Shown here: positions 46,494-57,654 of the stretch, in pieces
How the letters are laid out: every line of letters starts with the position of its first letter
Numbering within the stretch: the stretch's first letter is position 1
NCBI GenBank assembly: GCA_013400975.1
Contig: WBMZ01003024.1
Location: 124,001 to 188,000, forward strand
Direction of reading: 5' to 3'
Length of the DNA: 64,000 nt
From: Atrichornis clamosus
Lineage: Eukaryota; Chordata; Aves; Passeriformes; Menuridae
Notes under the pieces: model-generated
Told to the model about the DNA's origin: nothing
Databases searched by the model: none
Seen by the model: only the letters and a program-made list of their open reading frames with translations
Translations under genes and position numbers: made by a program

Positions 46494-49141
46494 CCACAAA
46501 GAATTTTTATTTTCTACAACCCCGATCAGGAGGCAGAAGAAGCTGCCAAATTATATGATAGAAACTCCTACGCACAGAACCCAGTAGAGTTGTAAACTGA
46601 ACTTCTGTAGCTTTTCAATTGTAAATCCAGATGCTTTTATCCACAATTCTTTTCAATGACCTTTCACTTGAAAGTCAATTTGTCAGTCTACTTACAGTGT
46701 CTGAAGAAATCATCAAAGCCACGACACCGAATCATTCTGAAGATGGTGTTCCCTGCACAACTGCAGAGTTGCTACACTTGCTTCCTGAGCCCGGGGTGCT
46801 CAAGTCTTGCTCCTGCCTGTAGGACTTGAACATGCTCCTCACTTCAACCAACAGTAGCATCGCAAATCCTTACCCCTCATAATCTAAAGAGAGGAAGAAA
46901 AAGGGAAAGAAAATGAGGAGGAAGCACAAAATCAAAGCCATTTCTAGACATTACCCCTGGCCTCCATCGAGGGAACTCGCTTAGTTAAGTCTGGTCTTTC
47001 GTGCAGTTGAACAACTTGGGTTACTCCAAAGGCAAACATAGCTTGGATGCAACAGAAATCATTAAATAATTTTAATATTTCTACAGCACAGATTAACTTG
47101 ACCTCTGGCTGCAGGGATGGGTGCACAGCAGAGTGCTGGATTTGGATCCCTCAGCTGAGCACTGACACTGAATTCCCCACACAGGTGGAAAGAGCAGCAC
47201 AAGGAATACTCATGTCAGCACCCAGGCCCAGTTACTGCAGCACTCCCTGGAAGAGACACCACAGAAACATCCATTTGGAAGAAGAATCCAAGAGCTCAGA
47301 TATGTTTCCTACATCTCTTGGGCTCGAAAAACAGTTTTGAGGATTTCCAAAGCTCAGGTTCAGTTGTGTTTCTGCAGTTTTCTAAGTTTGGATGAGCCAG
47401 AAATATGTGAAAGCAATATTTGTTGAGGGTTGGATACTCTTGTTTTGTTTTTGTGGCCAATACAGGACCTTCCATACTGTGAGGATATAAAAAAACCAAG
47501 AAAAGTTGCATACTGTTGGGAGGGTATTTTAATGTGTGGTTTCTAACATGGAGGAAGTTTACATGTAAGTTTTGAGAAAAAGCTTCTGGCTGGTTCTAAT
47601 TATCACCCACCAGTTTATTCCATCAATTCTAAGGGTGGTTACACTCCCAAGTGTTGATTAATTTTACTGTTATTAATTCCTGTTTATTTGAAGTGCTGAC
47701 AAAGTAATCAGTCTGATGAAGAAAACAGAACTAAAACTCCTGCACTGCTGAGGTCACAGGCTACAGGATAGGAATCAGCAAACAGATGATCTGAGTGAGT
47801 TTGAAGAAAGTGCTGATATTTTCAGAAGATATTTCCCTCTTCCCCTTTTTAGCTAGCAATGGTGGGGGAAAGCACATGTAACTGCTGGGAGCTTCTGTTT
47901 ATGAGTCATGAGAAGAGAGGATTCAGGGGCACAGAGAAAGGACCAGAAGACATAAAGAGTGAGCAAAGGTGGCTGGCAGTCTGAGGAAGATTAGGAGAGA
48001 AAGAATGAAAAAGTTACAGAGCATCAGCTGATGCAGAGCTGCCCAGTGTGAGGACCATCAGAGCCGTGCATTTCTGGTAGGGAGGAGAGCAACAACTGAT
48101 GTTTGGAAAACAAAATCTCTGTCTTTGAACTAATTCTCCAGTCATTAATGAAAATGTTTAACACTGGGTGGGAAAAAGGCCAGGAAAAATGACAGTTATC
48201 CTCAGAGACGAGAAAATCAGTCAGGATAGAGCTCAACTTGCCCTCAGCTAACATCCAAACCTTAAATGGAATAGAATGAAAAATGTCCCAGGTTTGGAAA
48301 AGAAAAAGAAGCTGAGTGAGTTTGGAAGTAGAAATACAGGAGTATCATGAAGAAATCTGTTCTTTCATTACTGGCTCAGTCAAAAACAAGCAGTGTTGGA
48401 AAGCTCATGAGAGAGTCTGTGTTTGTGTGATTCCAGACTGATTTCTACAAGAAAAAGGGGTCAAAAGTTTATCCGAAGTTTAACCAGTATCTGAACTTTC
48501 CAATGCTGAGCTTAACTGAACCTCTAACCCAAATCACTCCTCCAAATGTGATGCTATTTAGACCCACTTTTTCAGTTAACTCACTTCGTGCTCAGTTATC
48601 AGACTGCCTTCACCCTGTCTGCTCTGGCTTACTAACATGCATCTTTGGAGTTAATATTCCTACCTTGGGGATGCAGGAACTGAGGCCAAAGTCATCATGA
48701 AAGGCATTCAAACAGCTCTCCTCCCACTTGCCTTCCTTGTACTCTCCTCTCGGTGCTTTGACGCGCACATGAAACTATTTTGTCTGTCCTTTGCAATCAG
48801 GTACGTGGTTCAGCAGGGGAGATGTGGGCTGGACAGCTGCACTCACCCAGGCTGCTGTGCCTGCTTTTTCCCCTGCCAGACCTTTCATCTCAGTGCTACG
48901 TGGTGCTTGCTTGGTTTGCTGGTGGGTCTCACCCAGTGCTGTTGCCTTTTAACTGCCCAGCTGGGGCAGGGGTGGGGTGGTCTCTGGGTCTCCAAGAAAA
49001 GTCCATCATGAGAAAAACATGGCCCATGGTGTCACTGCTGTACAAGCACACAGGCACAGTGCCTAGTAAACAGAGGAGGAAGTGTGGGGTCCAAGGGGCA
49101 GACTGAGGTGGGGAGATTGCTACTTCTACCCCAGAATGACT
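46494..49141. other. Unique non-coding DNA
   Basis: No gene is recognised. A frame at 48697-49011 begins with a signal-peptide-like hydrophobic run (TALLPLAFLVLSS) and is Cys-rich, but it overlaps another open frame of similar length and shows no family match. AP-1-like TGAGTCA lies at 47902-47908. Confidence 0.5.
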
Positions 49142-49158
49142 CCACTGGCATCCAGTGG
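49142..49158. repeat. Perfect 7-bp-arm inverted repeat
   Basis: CCACTGG and CCAGTGG around CAT. Short; probably chance. Confidence 0.7.
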
Positions 49159-51759
49159 TTCTGCCTAGGGCTTTTCTGCATTATCTGTACATCACCAACG
49201 GAAGAAGAGCAGTAAATTCCATCTCTTGCATGTCTCAGTGCAAGACACAGTTTAAAATAGCAGAACTGTGTTTCAAGCCAGCCTGGCCAGCCTAAGGAGA
49301 AAAATTAATTCCTCCTGTAAAGCAGTCCTCACATAGCTTAGAAGGTATACCTGCTGGGGTACTGCTTCTTCACTGGCATGCCCTGCAGAAGGAATATGGT
49401 GGGGTTCCACATAGCCATGAGATTAAAAGAAAATCTTCAAAATGATTTAAACTGTGAGGAAGCAAAACCTGAATCTGAACTTCAAGGCTGTATAAATGTA
49501 GGACCCCAAATTCACCTCAGAATTTAATCCTTAGACTTAATCTGTATATTGATAAATGTGTTAAAAACAGGGAAGCTCTGAAGTTTATTCCAACATATAT
49601 AGAAAGGTATCTCCTTATATATCTAAAAAATTGCTCAGATTCCCTCAGGCTACTGTATTTTTCTAGCTGACTTTTCTGTTTCAATAGCAAGAAGAGATGC
49701 AACTTATAAAAAGACACCACTTCTCTTCTGTCAAATACTGCACATTCCAGAGTGCTTGCTCATGCTACATCCTTCCCTATGGAGCTGCTGCCTAACTTTC
49801 CCAAAGCCGATATTAATATCACAGACCATTATAACACAGTTATTTTCATGGAAGCCTGGGAGGAAGTCACGTGGCATTAATTGGTCCCTGGTGCCCATAA
49901 GGTCTCCATTTAGTTTGTTGTTTTTACTTGCATAAGCAGCAATGAAGTGAAAAGCTGAGGAAGTAGCAGTGATTGTTTTAAATGAGTAATTTTTTAGTAC
50001 CTGACTTGTTAATGAATCATGGTTCCTTTTAATTGGATGAGCGTATTTATCAGGTAGTTCAAGGACACACACAGACACACACACATTCTCCACCAGCTAA
50101 ACTGAATTTTCACACCTTCTCTGCACCTGGAAGGGCTGGGCTTCATTGGGTACCAGTGGCAGTGTGCTCTGTCTGATGCCCTTGGGCCAGGCGTCATCCC
50201 AGCTCCCTGTCAGGGATGAGCATGCTGTGGTGGCTGTACAGTCATCTCCCTCTGTGTGCTTTGCTGAGAAACTGAAAACAGTGCTAACACACACAGACAC
50301 AAGACCCACCAGAAGGATCTTTCTTGCCAAATACTTCTGCTCCTGTCGCCTGCCAGTTCAAAGCAAGTACCACTCTTCCATTGGTGCTGCTGCCTATTAA
50401 CCATATGTGCCCAATTTTGAGACAGCCAGAGCCAAGAGTGTCAAACCGGTCTGGTTATCAACTTGGCGGGGCGTGTGCCTGTGTGTGCACTGGGAAATAG
50501 GGTGCTCTGTGTCTGTCTGACTGTGAGCAACACCAGTGCAGCAGAGAGGTGGGGAAGGCACAGTCCTGCAGGCAAAGGGCACTGCTGAGAGCCCAAGGAG
50601 CTGAAGTCTTATTGGTGAATGTAGCTTCTCCAAGAACTAGTGAAATCCCTTAGCACAGATTTCTAATTAGTTGCACAACTAGTTAAAGAAATCATTCCTG
50701 TCAAACATTTTTTTCAGTAGAAAATTATATGTTAACCATTTTTTTTGGTCACAATGCATACTTTGTGCTCATTTTTTAAACTTTTCTATCAAAAGCTGAG
50801 AATCCTCAAAACCAAAAGGTTTTGACAACAGCAACAATTCAATTCAGAAATGTTACTGTGATACCTCGCAGGAATAGTAATTTGTCTGCCTCATTCTGCT
50901 CAACGATTTAGAATTCCCAGCTAAACACTACCTCCAATATCTACCTCAGGGAGGACTGCCACCAGGCAGCATGACATCCTTCCCTCAAGAGAGGGAATGC
51001 ATGCAGGTTAGGAGGAACGCACAAGAGCCAGTGTCAGTCAGCTGGGAATGTGCTCAGCCATTCACACAAATGGATACCTGAGGCAACTAATCCCCACAAG
51101 TTGTCATAGCAGCATTTCCTAATTGAGACTTTCTGCTTACCAATGCCTCCCACTCTGCAGTTTTCACCGTTGGAGCTATTTTGGTGAAAATCCAGGCTTT
51201 CAACCCAGGATTTTTTTTTTTTTTTAGATTTCATATCTATAAGAAATAAATTATTTTGCCACTTTTTTTTAATGGAAAAATGGTATTTGTATATTTTTGT
51301 GCCTACATTTATTGGTCTAAAATTGATGTGAAAGAAAACCTCTGGTGGAAAGACTAAAAGGCTGCATCCCTCTAATCCACTGAATTTTAGAACGGTCCTG
51401 ATGTTTTTGAACACTGACACTGTGAGTCGTTCAGTGCTGGACATTTTAGCTATACCACCCAAGTTTTGCTATGTTCACTTCAGCTGCTCCCAAAGCTCTC
51501 CTGCTGCCAAAATCCTCAGCTTCTCTTCTGCCCATCACAAAAGGGCTCCAGTCTCATCCTCAATCTTGCATAGTGCAGTCATGACTAATCAATACAAAAA
51601 TCTTAGTAGTATGAAGAACCAAATACTAGTGCAGATGGAAATGTTTTCAGCAGGTTGACACTTCACCAGGCAATGCTATTGAATAGCATCAAGGCCTCTG
51701 AAAAGTTACAGATTATCCATGCCCCGGGTCTTCCAGCCTTCTCCCAAGGCCCAGCCCCT
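49159..51759. other. Unique non-coding DNA with short simple repeats
   Basis: A CA run lies at 50065-50084 and T15 at 51211-51225. The AT-rich words near 49910-50040 (TTAATTGGTCCC, TTGTTAATGAATCATGG) have CNE-like texture. No gene is recognised. Confidence 0.5.
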
Positions 51760-52040
51760 CAGAATCACTGAATTGTTCAGATTGGAAAATACCTTTAAGA
51801 TCATTGAATCCAGCCCTTAACACAGCACTGCCAAGGCCACCAGCACTAAAGCATGTCTTGTAAGCACCACATCTACACGTCCTTAATAACTCCAGGGATA
51901 GTGAATCCACCACTTCTCTGGGCAGCCTGTTCCAGTGCTTCACAACCCTCTCGGTGAAGAATTTTTACTAATACCCAATCTAAACTTCCCTTAGTGCAAC
52001 CTGAGGTCATTTCCTCCTGTTCTCCGTTGGGTGACCAAGG
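51760..52040 (-). mobile_element. CR1 LINE 3' fragment, antisense
   Basis: Read on the plus strand, this is the reverse complement of an avian CR1 3' end: AGAATCACTGAATTGTTCAG, ATTGGAAAATACCTTTAAGA, TCATTGAATCCAGCCCTTAA, ACACTGCCAAGGCCACCAGC-like text, then ACCACTTCTCTGGGCAGCCT. On the minus strand, codons near 51943-51910 give [13 protein letters not shown], the conserved C-terminus of the CR1 ORF2 protein. The copy is 5'-truncated to about 280 bases and is inactive. Sequence decay is moderate, similar to the 9.2-kb copy. The exact right border is uncertain. Confidence 0.93.
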
Positions 52041-54421
52041 AACCCATTAGAAGCAAAAAGTCCTCACAAAAGAAAAGGCTGAGGTTTTTTATCTGAAATC
52101 AACCATTTCAGACCAATTCCATTCCATAAAGATCTGAAAGACTTTTTTGGTTTTATTCCAAAGCCAAATGAAAACAATTTTTGAACTTCAGCAGTTGTTG
52201 CAAAATGGAATTGTCATCTTGTGGACAGCACCACTGAGCATATGGTGTTACTGTCAAATAAATCTCGTTTAATATCAAAATGAATAACATTGCACTGATT
52301 GCATTCTGCAGTATATTTTTAACTCACTCAAGCCCTATCTTTTCTCATCTAAGTAGACCCTTCAGAGAATCTAGGAGATTTGCTGCAGAATTGAGTCCCT
52401 TTTGCTGCGTAATATATTTTGCTATTCAAGCTATTCATTTTGTTACAGCATTTGCATTGCTTTACAAGGACAACCACAACAGGAAACAGTCTTTTCTTCC
52501 TCTTCCTGGGATCCTTGGACACCTTGCAAGAAAGTTTGTTCATCAAACTTTGACAATGTATGGTTCAGTTTTGCTGTTCCAAGTAATTTGATTTATCTGG
52601 AGAAATATTCTTGGTTTTCTTCTGAGGTGCTTAGTCGCATCAAAGCAACCCTGCATTTTTGGTGTACATTTAAATATTTGCTAATGAAAAATCCCTAGAT
52701 ATCCAACCATGGTTGACTAACCGTGGAAAATTGTCACTTCACTCCTGCAAATCTCTTATCAATGTGAAATTCCTTCTAGGTTTCAAATCAAAGCTAAAAA
52801 ATGTATTTTAGCGTATTTGATCCCATGACATGAGTGTGAGGTACAGCAGTGTAACTACGTCCATCGCACCCAAGGGGAGCTGAGGTTCAGGGGTGTGAAA
52901 ACTCACATCCTTGAGTATTTCAGTGCCTTTAATGTCAAACCGTATTTGCAGAGCTGAACCAGTATGGGTCCTGAAAGTTACTCAGAAAATCAGGACCAAA
53001 ATGAAGAAATGACCTGAGGTTCCTCAGCACCCAGCTCAGGTGAGGCAAACACCTGCATCAGCTGTACCATCCTCATAGAGGTCCTAAGTATGTCCAGTTG
53101 TCCAGGAAGGTCCAAGGCTAAAGCACTAGACTTCCCCCTGCATTTCTTTAGTTTTTAAAGATATATAGTAAACTTGTTCTGCAGTTTGATTGCATTCAGT
53201 TTTATTTTCAAATTTTTTTGTTCTTTGTGAAACTACTCACGTACAGATCAAGCTGAACAAATAATTTCAGCTTCTTCTGTCTCCATTTCTCTTTATGTAC
53301 AGTGAGAATGATGAGTCTTCTATAAAAGTACTGACTATCTAAGGATACAAAGAGTGATTAAGTCAAATTTTACCTGACACATTTTAGTATAGATCACATG
53401 TTTTTCTCTGCACCTACATTTGTGTCAAAATGTACAGAAAACTTTGTACACAGAAACTTTTCATCATGATTTCAAGGGCTACATCTTTATCTGGTGTTAA
53501 CAGGCATAGGTCCATCCACAAAGCTCCAACAACCAGGAGACCTATGCCTGTAGAAAGCAGGAAAGGCAGGCACAGCTCTTCCCAGAGTTTTCTGCTGACT
53601 TGAGCTCCTTTTGTCCAACACTTAACAAGAGGCCCAAGCTAAATAGGACACCAGAGGGCAAAGGGCAGAAGAATGATACTAATTCACAAACAACCTCATA
53701 AAACTATTCTTGTTGGCTCTCTACGAAGTTTTATCTGTCTGCCAAATGGATGAGGTCACCATGAGCAGTCAGCAAGTCTTGCTATGCAAGAAAAGGTCTG
53801 TTCACATTTTGCTTAAATCAATAGAGAGTTAAGTTCAATAGAGGGGATCACAGTCTGTCTAGCTGGCCACTGTACACCTATTTCCTTATCAGGCAGGCAT
53901 CAGAAGTGTACTAATTTATTTTTCAGTCCTAACTTAATGATGTCCATAGGTTACAAAAATATGCGTGACCTACAGTTTGTTTCCCTAAGATGCTGATTCC
54001 CAATGCAGCAACGCACTTCAGGATGTGAAAGTATCATTGGTTTAATTTGTCATTACCTGCTGCGTCATAAAGAAAGGACTTGCCTTGCACACAGGGAAAA
54101 AGCCTTTTGTACTACCATGGGTCAGGGTGCTCTCACTGTTTTCTTTTCTTCACTTCAGCTATCTCAAGGAGGAAATAAAAAAGATTGCTGGAGAGCTCCA
54201 CATGTTTTCTGTTATCAAGCTTTTTGGATCTCATGAATACATCATTTGCATACCAGATTAGTGTTCAGTTCCAGATCATATTTTATTCAAATATATCTTA
54301 CATTTCCATGTTTGTATTTTGTCATAACTTCCTCATTACAGATTTATCAAACAAAACGTAAGTAACAGCTTGGGTTTTGTCTGGTTGGTGTGGTGTGGGA
54401 TTTTTTTGGCAACCACAATGG
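52041..54421. other. Unique non-coding DNA
   Basis: No gene is recognised. Near 52860-53000 the text resembles an eroded old repeat and holds an 8-bp-arm inverted repeat (GGTCCTGA at 52967-52974, TCAGGACC at 52990-52997). Confidence 0.5.
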
Positions 54422-54459
54422 TTATTTATTTATTTATTTATTTTTTAATTTATTTATTT
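54422..54459. repeat. (TTTA)n microsatellite
   Basis: About nine TTTA units with one interruption, read directly. Confidence 0.92.
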
Positions 54460-56015
54460 GGGTTAGCAAATGGTAAGAGTTTTTTCTCCCATAATTTTCT
54501 TTGTAGTTCCCTCTCTCTTGCTAAATGCATCACTCCATTAAGCAATAAACCTGCTACCTTTACATACTGCCCCACAAGGATCACTTTATTTATAACAAAG
54601 ATTCTACAAAGAAGGACTTATCCTTTTACACTGTTGCTTCTTCTGCAGGAACAATAAGGATAGTTTTATGAGATTGTTTGTGAGTGATCATTACAATTTT
54701 CCCTTTGCCCTCTGCTCTCTCTGTCTGAGACCCTTGGCAAAAGCAGAAGCAAATGACTTCAACTGAATACAAAACCATGGGAAATGTTGTGCCTGAGTTT
54801 ATTTTTCTCAATAGCTGCAAGAAAGGGAGCAGCTTCTGTGATTCTGCTAAGCTTGTGAATGCCAGGTAAGGATTAAGGATTTCAACCAGATGAGATAATT
54901 AGCACACGTATGCTCTGAAGCAAATAGAGAATACCAGGCTAACCCAGCTCTTTGGAAACACTGGTCCAGTTAAACAGGGCAGATCTGAGCTCTGAATGCT
55001 CTAGTTCTGAACTGGGAGACCAACTTAGTTGAGAAAGTGGCTCTGAGAAGTCCAGAAGGGGTGGAATCAAGTCAAGGAGTCCTTGCCAGTGCAAATTTTC
55101 TGAATGCTGAAAGGCTCAGGTCATTAACCTTTTCCTCAATAAGATCACTAGTACAGTGTTTGCAGGAATTGTGTCTCTTTAAAACCTCCTGCCCTCTCCA
55201 GTCTGATTGAGTCGAACTGCCAGGTTCAAAAGTAGTTGATGGGAAGGACAAGCAAACACTCCCTTGTGCACTGACACACACACACCCACACAAAGACACA
55301 CAACAAAACCACAATCCTGTAAACTCCATTCCCTTAGGAAGAAAGACTAAAATTGAAGTAGGTGTTTACATGAAACAGCAAAGCAAAGCAGCTGGGCTTT
55401 GCAAGGCTTTCAGCCAGATCCCTGTCTTCTGTAAATCAGTGTGGAGGGCAATGGAGCAGTACCAATTTGCACCAATTTGGGTCATCTAGCCCCTATTCTT
55501 GACTAGTCCATTGTATATCCAGTCTTTGCAAAATGAAAATGTCAGGTTTTTGAGGCCAGGATCAAAGATGTGTTGGAAAGAAAGTTTTCTAGGGAATTGA
55601 AAACCCACAAGGGATAGAGCATGAAGGCTAAATAATATTATTTTAAAGTAATGGCTACAACATTTTCAGGAAGCTTGCTTTCCCTGGATACATCCCATTT
55701 TAAGGCATCACTGTTCAGTCTCATAAAGAATGCTATGCTGACAAAATAACCTTCAGCTCTTTTTGCTGTTTCAATTACTGCATTGATCAATTTGAAATGT
55801 CTGTTTGCTTGACATGACTGAGAGTGAAAATGATCTGAAACGTGATACTGCGTTGCAAGATGATTTGAATCACTCTTTACATCTCCTTTCTTCAGAAGGA
55901 TTACGTTGAGCCAAAAAAGAAAATGAAACCTGATTTAGGGAGGCACCTACAACAGTTATGGCCAGCCTTGATTCAGTGTCCTAAGTAAAACTACTATATT
56001 GTGTTCCATTTAATA
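54460..56015. other. Unique non-coding DNA
   Basis: A CA-rich run lies at 55273-55303. No gene or repeat family is recognised. Confidence 0.5.
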
Positions 56016-56050
56016 ACAAAACAAAACAAAGCAAAACAAAACAAAACAAA
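56016..56050. repeat. (AAAAC)n microsatellite
   Basis: About seven AAAAC units with one G substitution, followed by an A8 run. Confidence 0.92.
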
Positions 56051-56426
56051 GGGAAAAAAAAGGAACCACCGAGTAAGTTCCTCTGACCACAGTTTGTTAG
56101 GCCTCCTTTCTCCCTAAGTGATCTATCTTTGAGGCCTTTGCAAGCTGATGAATTTCTGCATATATAATTGTGTTTCCATTTTGGAACAAGCCCTTGTCAG
56201 TCAGGAGCCTGAGACGGTGGTAAAACTTGCACTTGTTTCTGCATTTCATGTGGTTACAGGTAACTGGAACCTTCAGGTAGGGTCTTTGCAAAGGAACAAA
56301 GAATGAGGCCCAAAGTCAGTTAAGATTCATGCCCTCTGGCATAAAAACTAGCTCTTAAGAAAAGAATGTCATCTGAAATGACAAGTAAGTATGTTTGTAA
56401 CAAGTTCACTGTAGCAAAAGTCTGAT
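56051..56426. other. Unique DNA, minus-strand frame of 64 codons
   Basis: The minus frame at 56097-56291 reads as a basic, Lys/His-rich peptide (CNHMKCRNKCKFYHRLR). No domain is recognised. It lies on the same strand as the degenerate frame at 57 kb, but a link is speculative. Confidence 0.3.
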
Positions 56427-56605
56427 CGTGCACTGGAACAGGTTGCCCATAGAAAGTGTGGAGTCTCCCTAGTTGGAGATATTCCAGAACTGTCTGGACA
56501 CAATCCTGTGCAATGTGTTCTGGGATGACCCTGCTGGAGCAGAGATGTTGGACCAGGTGTGGTCCGTTCCAACCTGACCCATGCTGTGATTCTCTAATTC
56601 TGTGT
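56427..56605 (+). mobile_element. CR1 LINE 3' end, short sense fragment
   Basis: GTGCACTGGAACAGGTTGCC opens the fragment. GTGTGGAGTCTCCCTAGTTG, GATATTCCAGAACTGTCTGG, ATGACCCTGCTGGAGCAGAG and the tail CCAACCTGACCCATGCTGTG then ATTCTCTAATTCTGTG follow in CR1 order. It is 5'-truncated to under 200 bases and has no coding capacity. Its terminal microsatellite-like tail is exactly where the 215-bp duplicated segment begins. Confidence 0.9.
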
Positions 56606-56810
56606 TCTGCACAGGTCAAATGTATATCCTGTAATGCCAAACAAAAACATAATTCATAGGTCAAAGCATGGCATGTATAAAAGTGATAACCCACTTTTGC
56701 TCTAATTTTTCAACAAGCTATAGGCTTTTCTCAGTCTACTCCTTGTTTCTTCATGTATGCAAGAACCACAGTAGAGAAATGAAGCTTTTACCTATCTGGC
56801 CAGATTTTGG
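56596..56810 (+). repeat. 215-bp direct repeat, copy 1
   Basis: This is identical base for base to 56812-57026. It starts in the CR1 tail (AATTCTGTGTTCTGCACAGG) and ends CCAGATTTTGG just before the gap base. Confidence 0.97.
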
Positions 56811-56811
56811 N
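56811..56811. other. One-base assembly gap (N)
   Basis: A single undetermined base separates two perfect copies of the same 215-bp sequence. The likely meaning is an unmerged contig overlap rather than a real gap. Confidence 0.9.
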
Positions 56812-57026
56812 AATTCTGTGTTCTGCACAGGTCAAATGTATATCCTGTAATGCCAAACAAAAACATAATTCATAGGTCAAAGCATGGCATGTATAAAAGT
56901 GATAACCCACTTTTGCTCTAATTTTTCAACAAGCTATAGGCTTTTCTCAGTCTACTCCTTGTTTCTTCATGTATGCAAGAACCACAGTAGAGAAATGAAG
57001 CTTTTACCTATCTGGCCAGATTTTGG
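56812..57026 (+). repeat. 215-bp direct repeat, copy 2
   Basis: A perfect copy of 56596-56810. It runs straight into the unique sequence TCCAGGAAATCACAC. Lack of any divergence between copies fits an assembly artefact better than an old duplication. Confidence 0.97.
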
Positions 57027-57651
57027 TCCAGGAAATCACACTTCCATGTTCATGAATACATAACCAATTGGTCTTTGAATCATGAACTTGTCTAATTCCT
57101 TGCCCCAAGCCCAGATCAAATTCAAGGTACTTCATTTCAGGTCCCTGCACTCTGCTGTTTCTTCTACTTGCTGGCTGTGTCAGTAGAGTCTGTCTGACCA
57201 AGAAGTGCTGGGAATGTCTCCTTCTGAGGAGACATTTCATACTCTACAAAATAGTTTTGCTTCAGGAAAACTTATAAAATAGAGCTGGCATCAGCTTAAA
57301 ATCCATGATCAAGGCACCGTTAGACTCCTGTAGATGTTCAGGCACGACTTCAAAACTTGACCACTCTCCCACCTCCTTGATAACAGTAAGTTCAATGCTG
57401 AAAGTGCCTCTGAGGAACTTTATGATGTGGTTAATGGGAATTATTTCAAGTGTTTCTCCTCCTGCAAACAATGCCACCACTCTGAAATAGCGAGAAACAG
57501 CATTTTGTTGTTCAACTCTCTCTTCACTACTGCTTCCTCATGAATCCAAGTATCCCTCCAGCATTTCCCACAAGGACATCTTGTTACCCACAGCAATTAT
57601 AATATACGTAAGCACAGTTGGTACTGAGGAACTCCTTGTGCAGACTGTCTC
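57004..57651 (-). pseudogene. Possible degraded coding sequence, family unknown
   Basis: One minus-strand phase runs for about 216 codons from 57651 to the TAA at 57004-57006 with only three internal stops: TGA at 57538-57540, TGA at 57262-57264 and a TAG five codons later. About a dozen would be expected by chance. The 93-codon run at 57535-57265 has protein-like alternation of hydrophobic and charged residues (for example GGETLEIIPINHII and FSIELTVIKEVGEWSSFEVV). A frame in another phase stays open just upstream (57851-57597), which could mean a frameshift. I do not recognise the protein. It could be a processed pseudogene, an old inserted gene fragment, or a compositional accident. No poly-A tail is seen at its 3' side. 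With many frames examined the statistical support is only moderate. Confidence 0.28.
57211..57238. repeat. Strong hairpin, 10-bp perfect arms, 4-base loop
   Basis: AATGTCTCCT (57213-57222) and AGGAGACATT (57227-57236) flank TCTG. The stem can extend by a G-T and a G-C pair. It lies inside the possible degraded coding sequence. Confidence 0.85.
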
Positions 57652-57654
57652 CTA

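Noticed and set aside
48640..48700. Words like GGAACTGAGGCCAAAGTCAT resembling antisense MIR
   Set aside because: Too short, with the flanking landmarks missing.
48697..49106. Two overlapping plus frames, one with a signal-peptide-like start
   Set aside because: Both phases are equally open over the same DNA, which argues for composition rather than coding. Cys content reflects TGC/TGT-rich text.
56320..56694. 124-codon minus-strand open frame
   Set aside because: Much of it is the antisense of the CR1 3' fragment at 56427-56605, and part lies in the artefactual duplicate.
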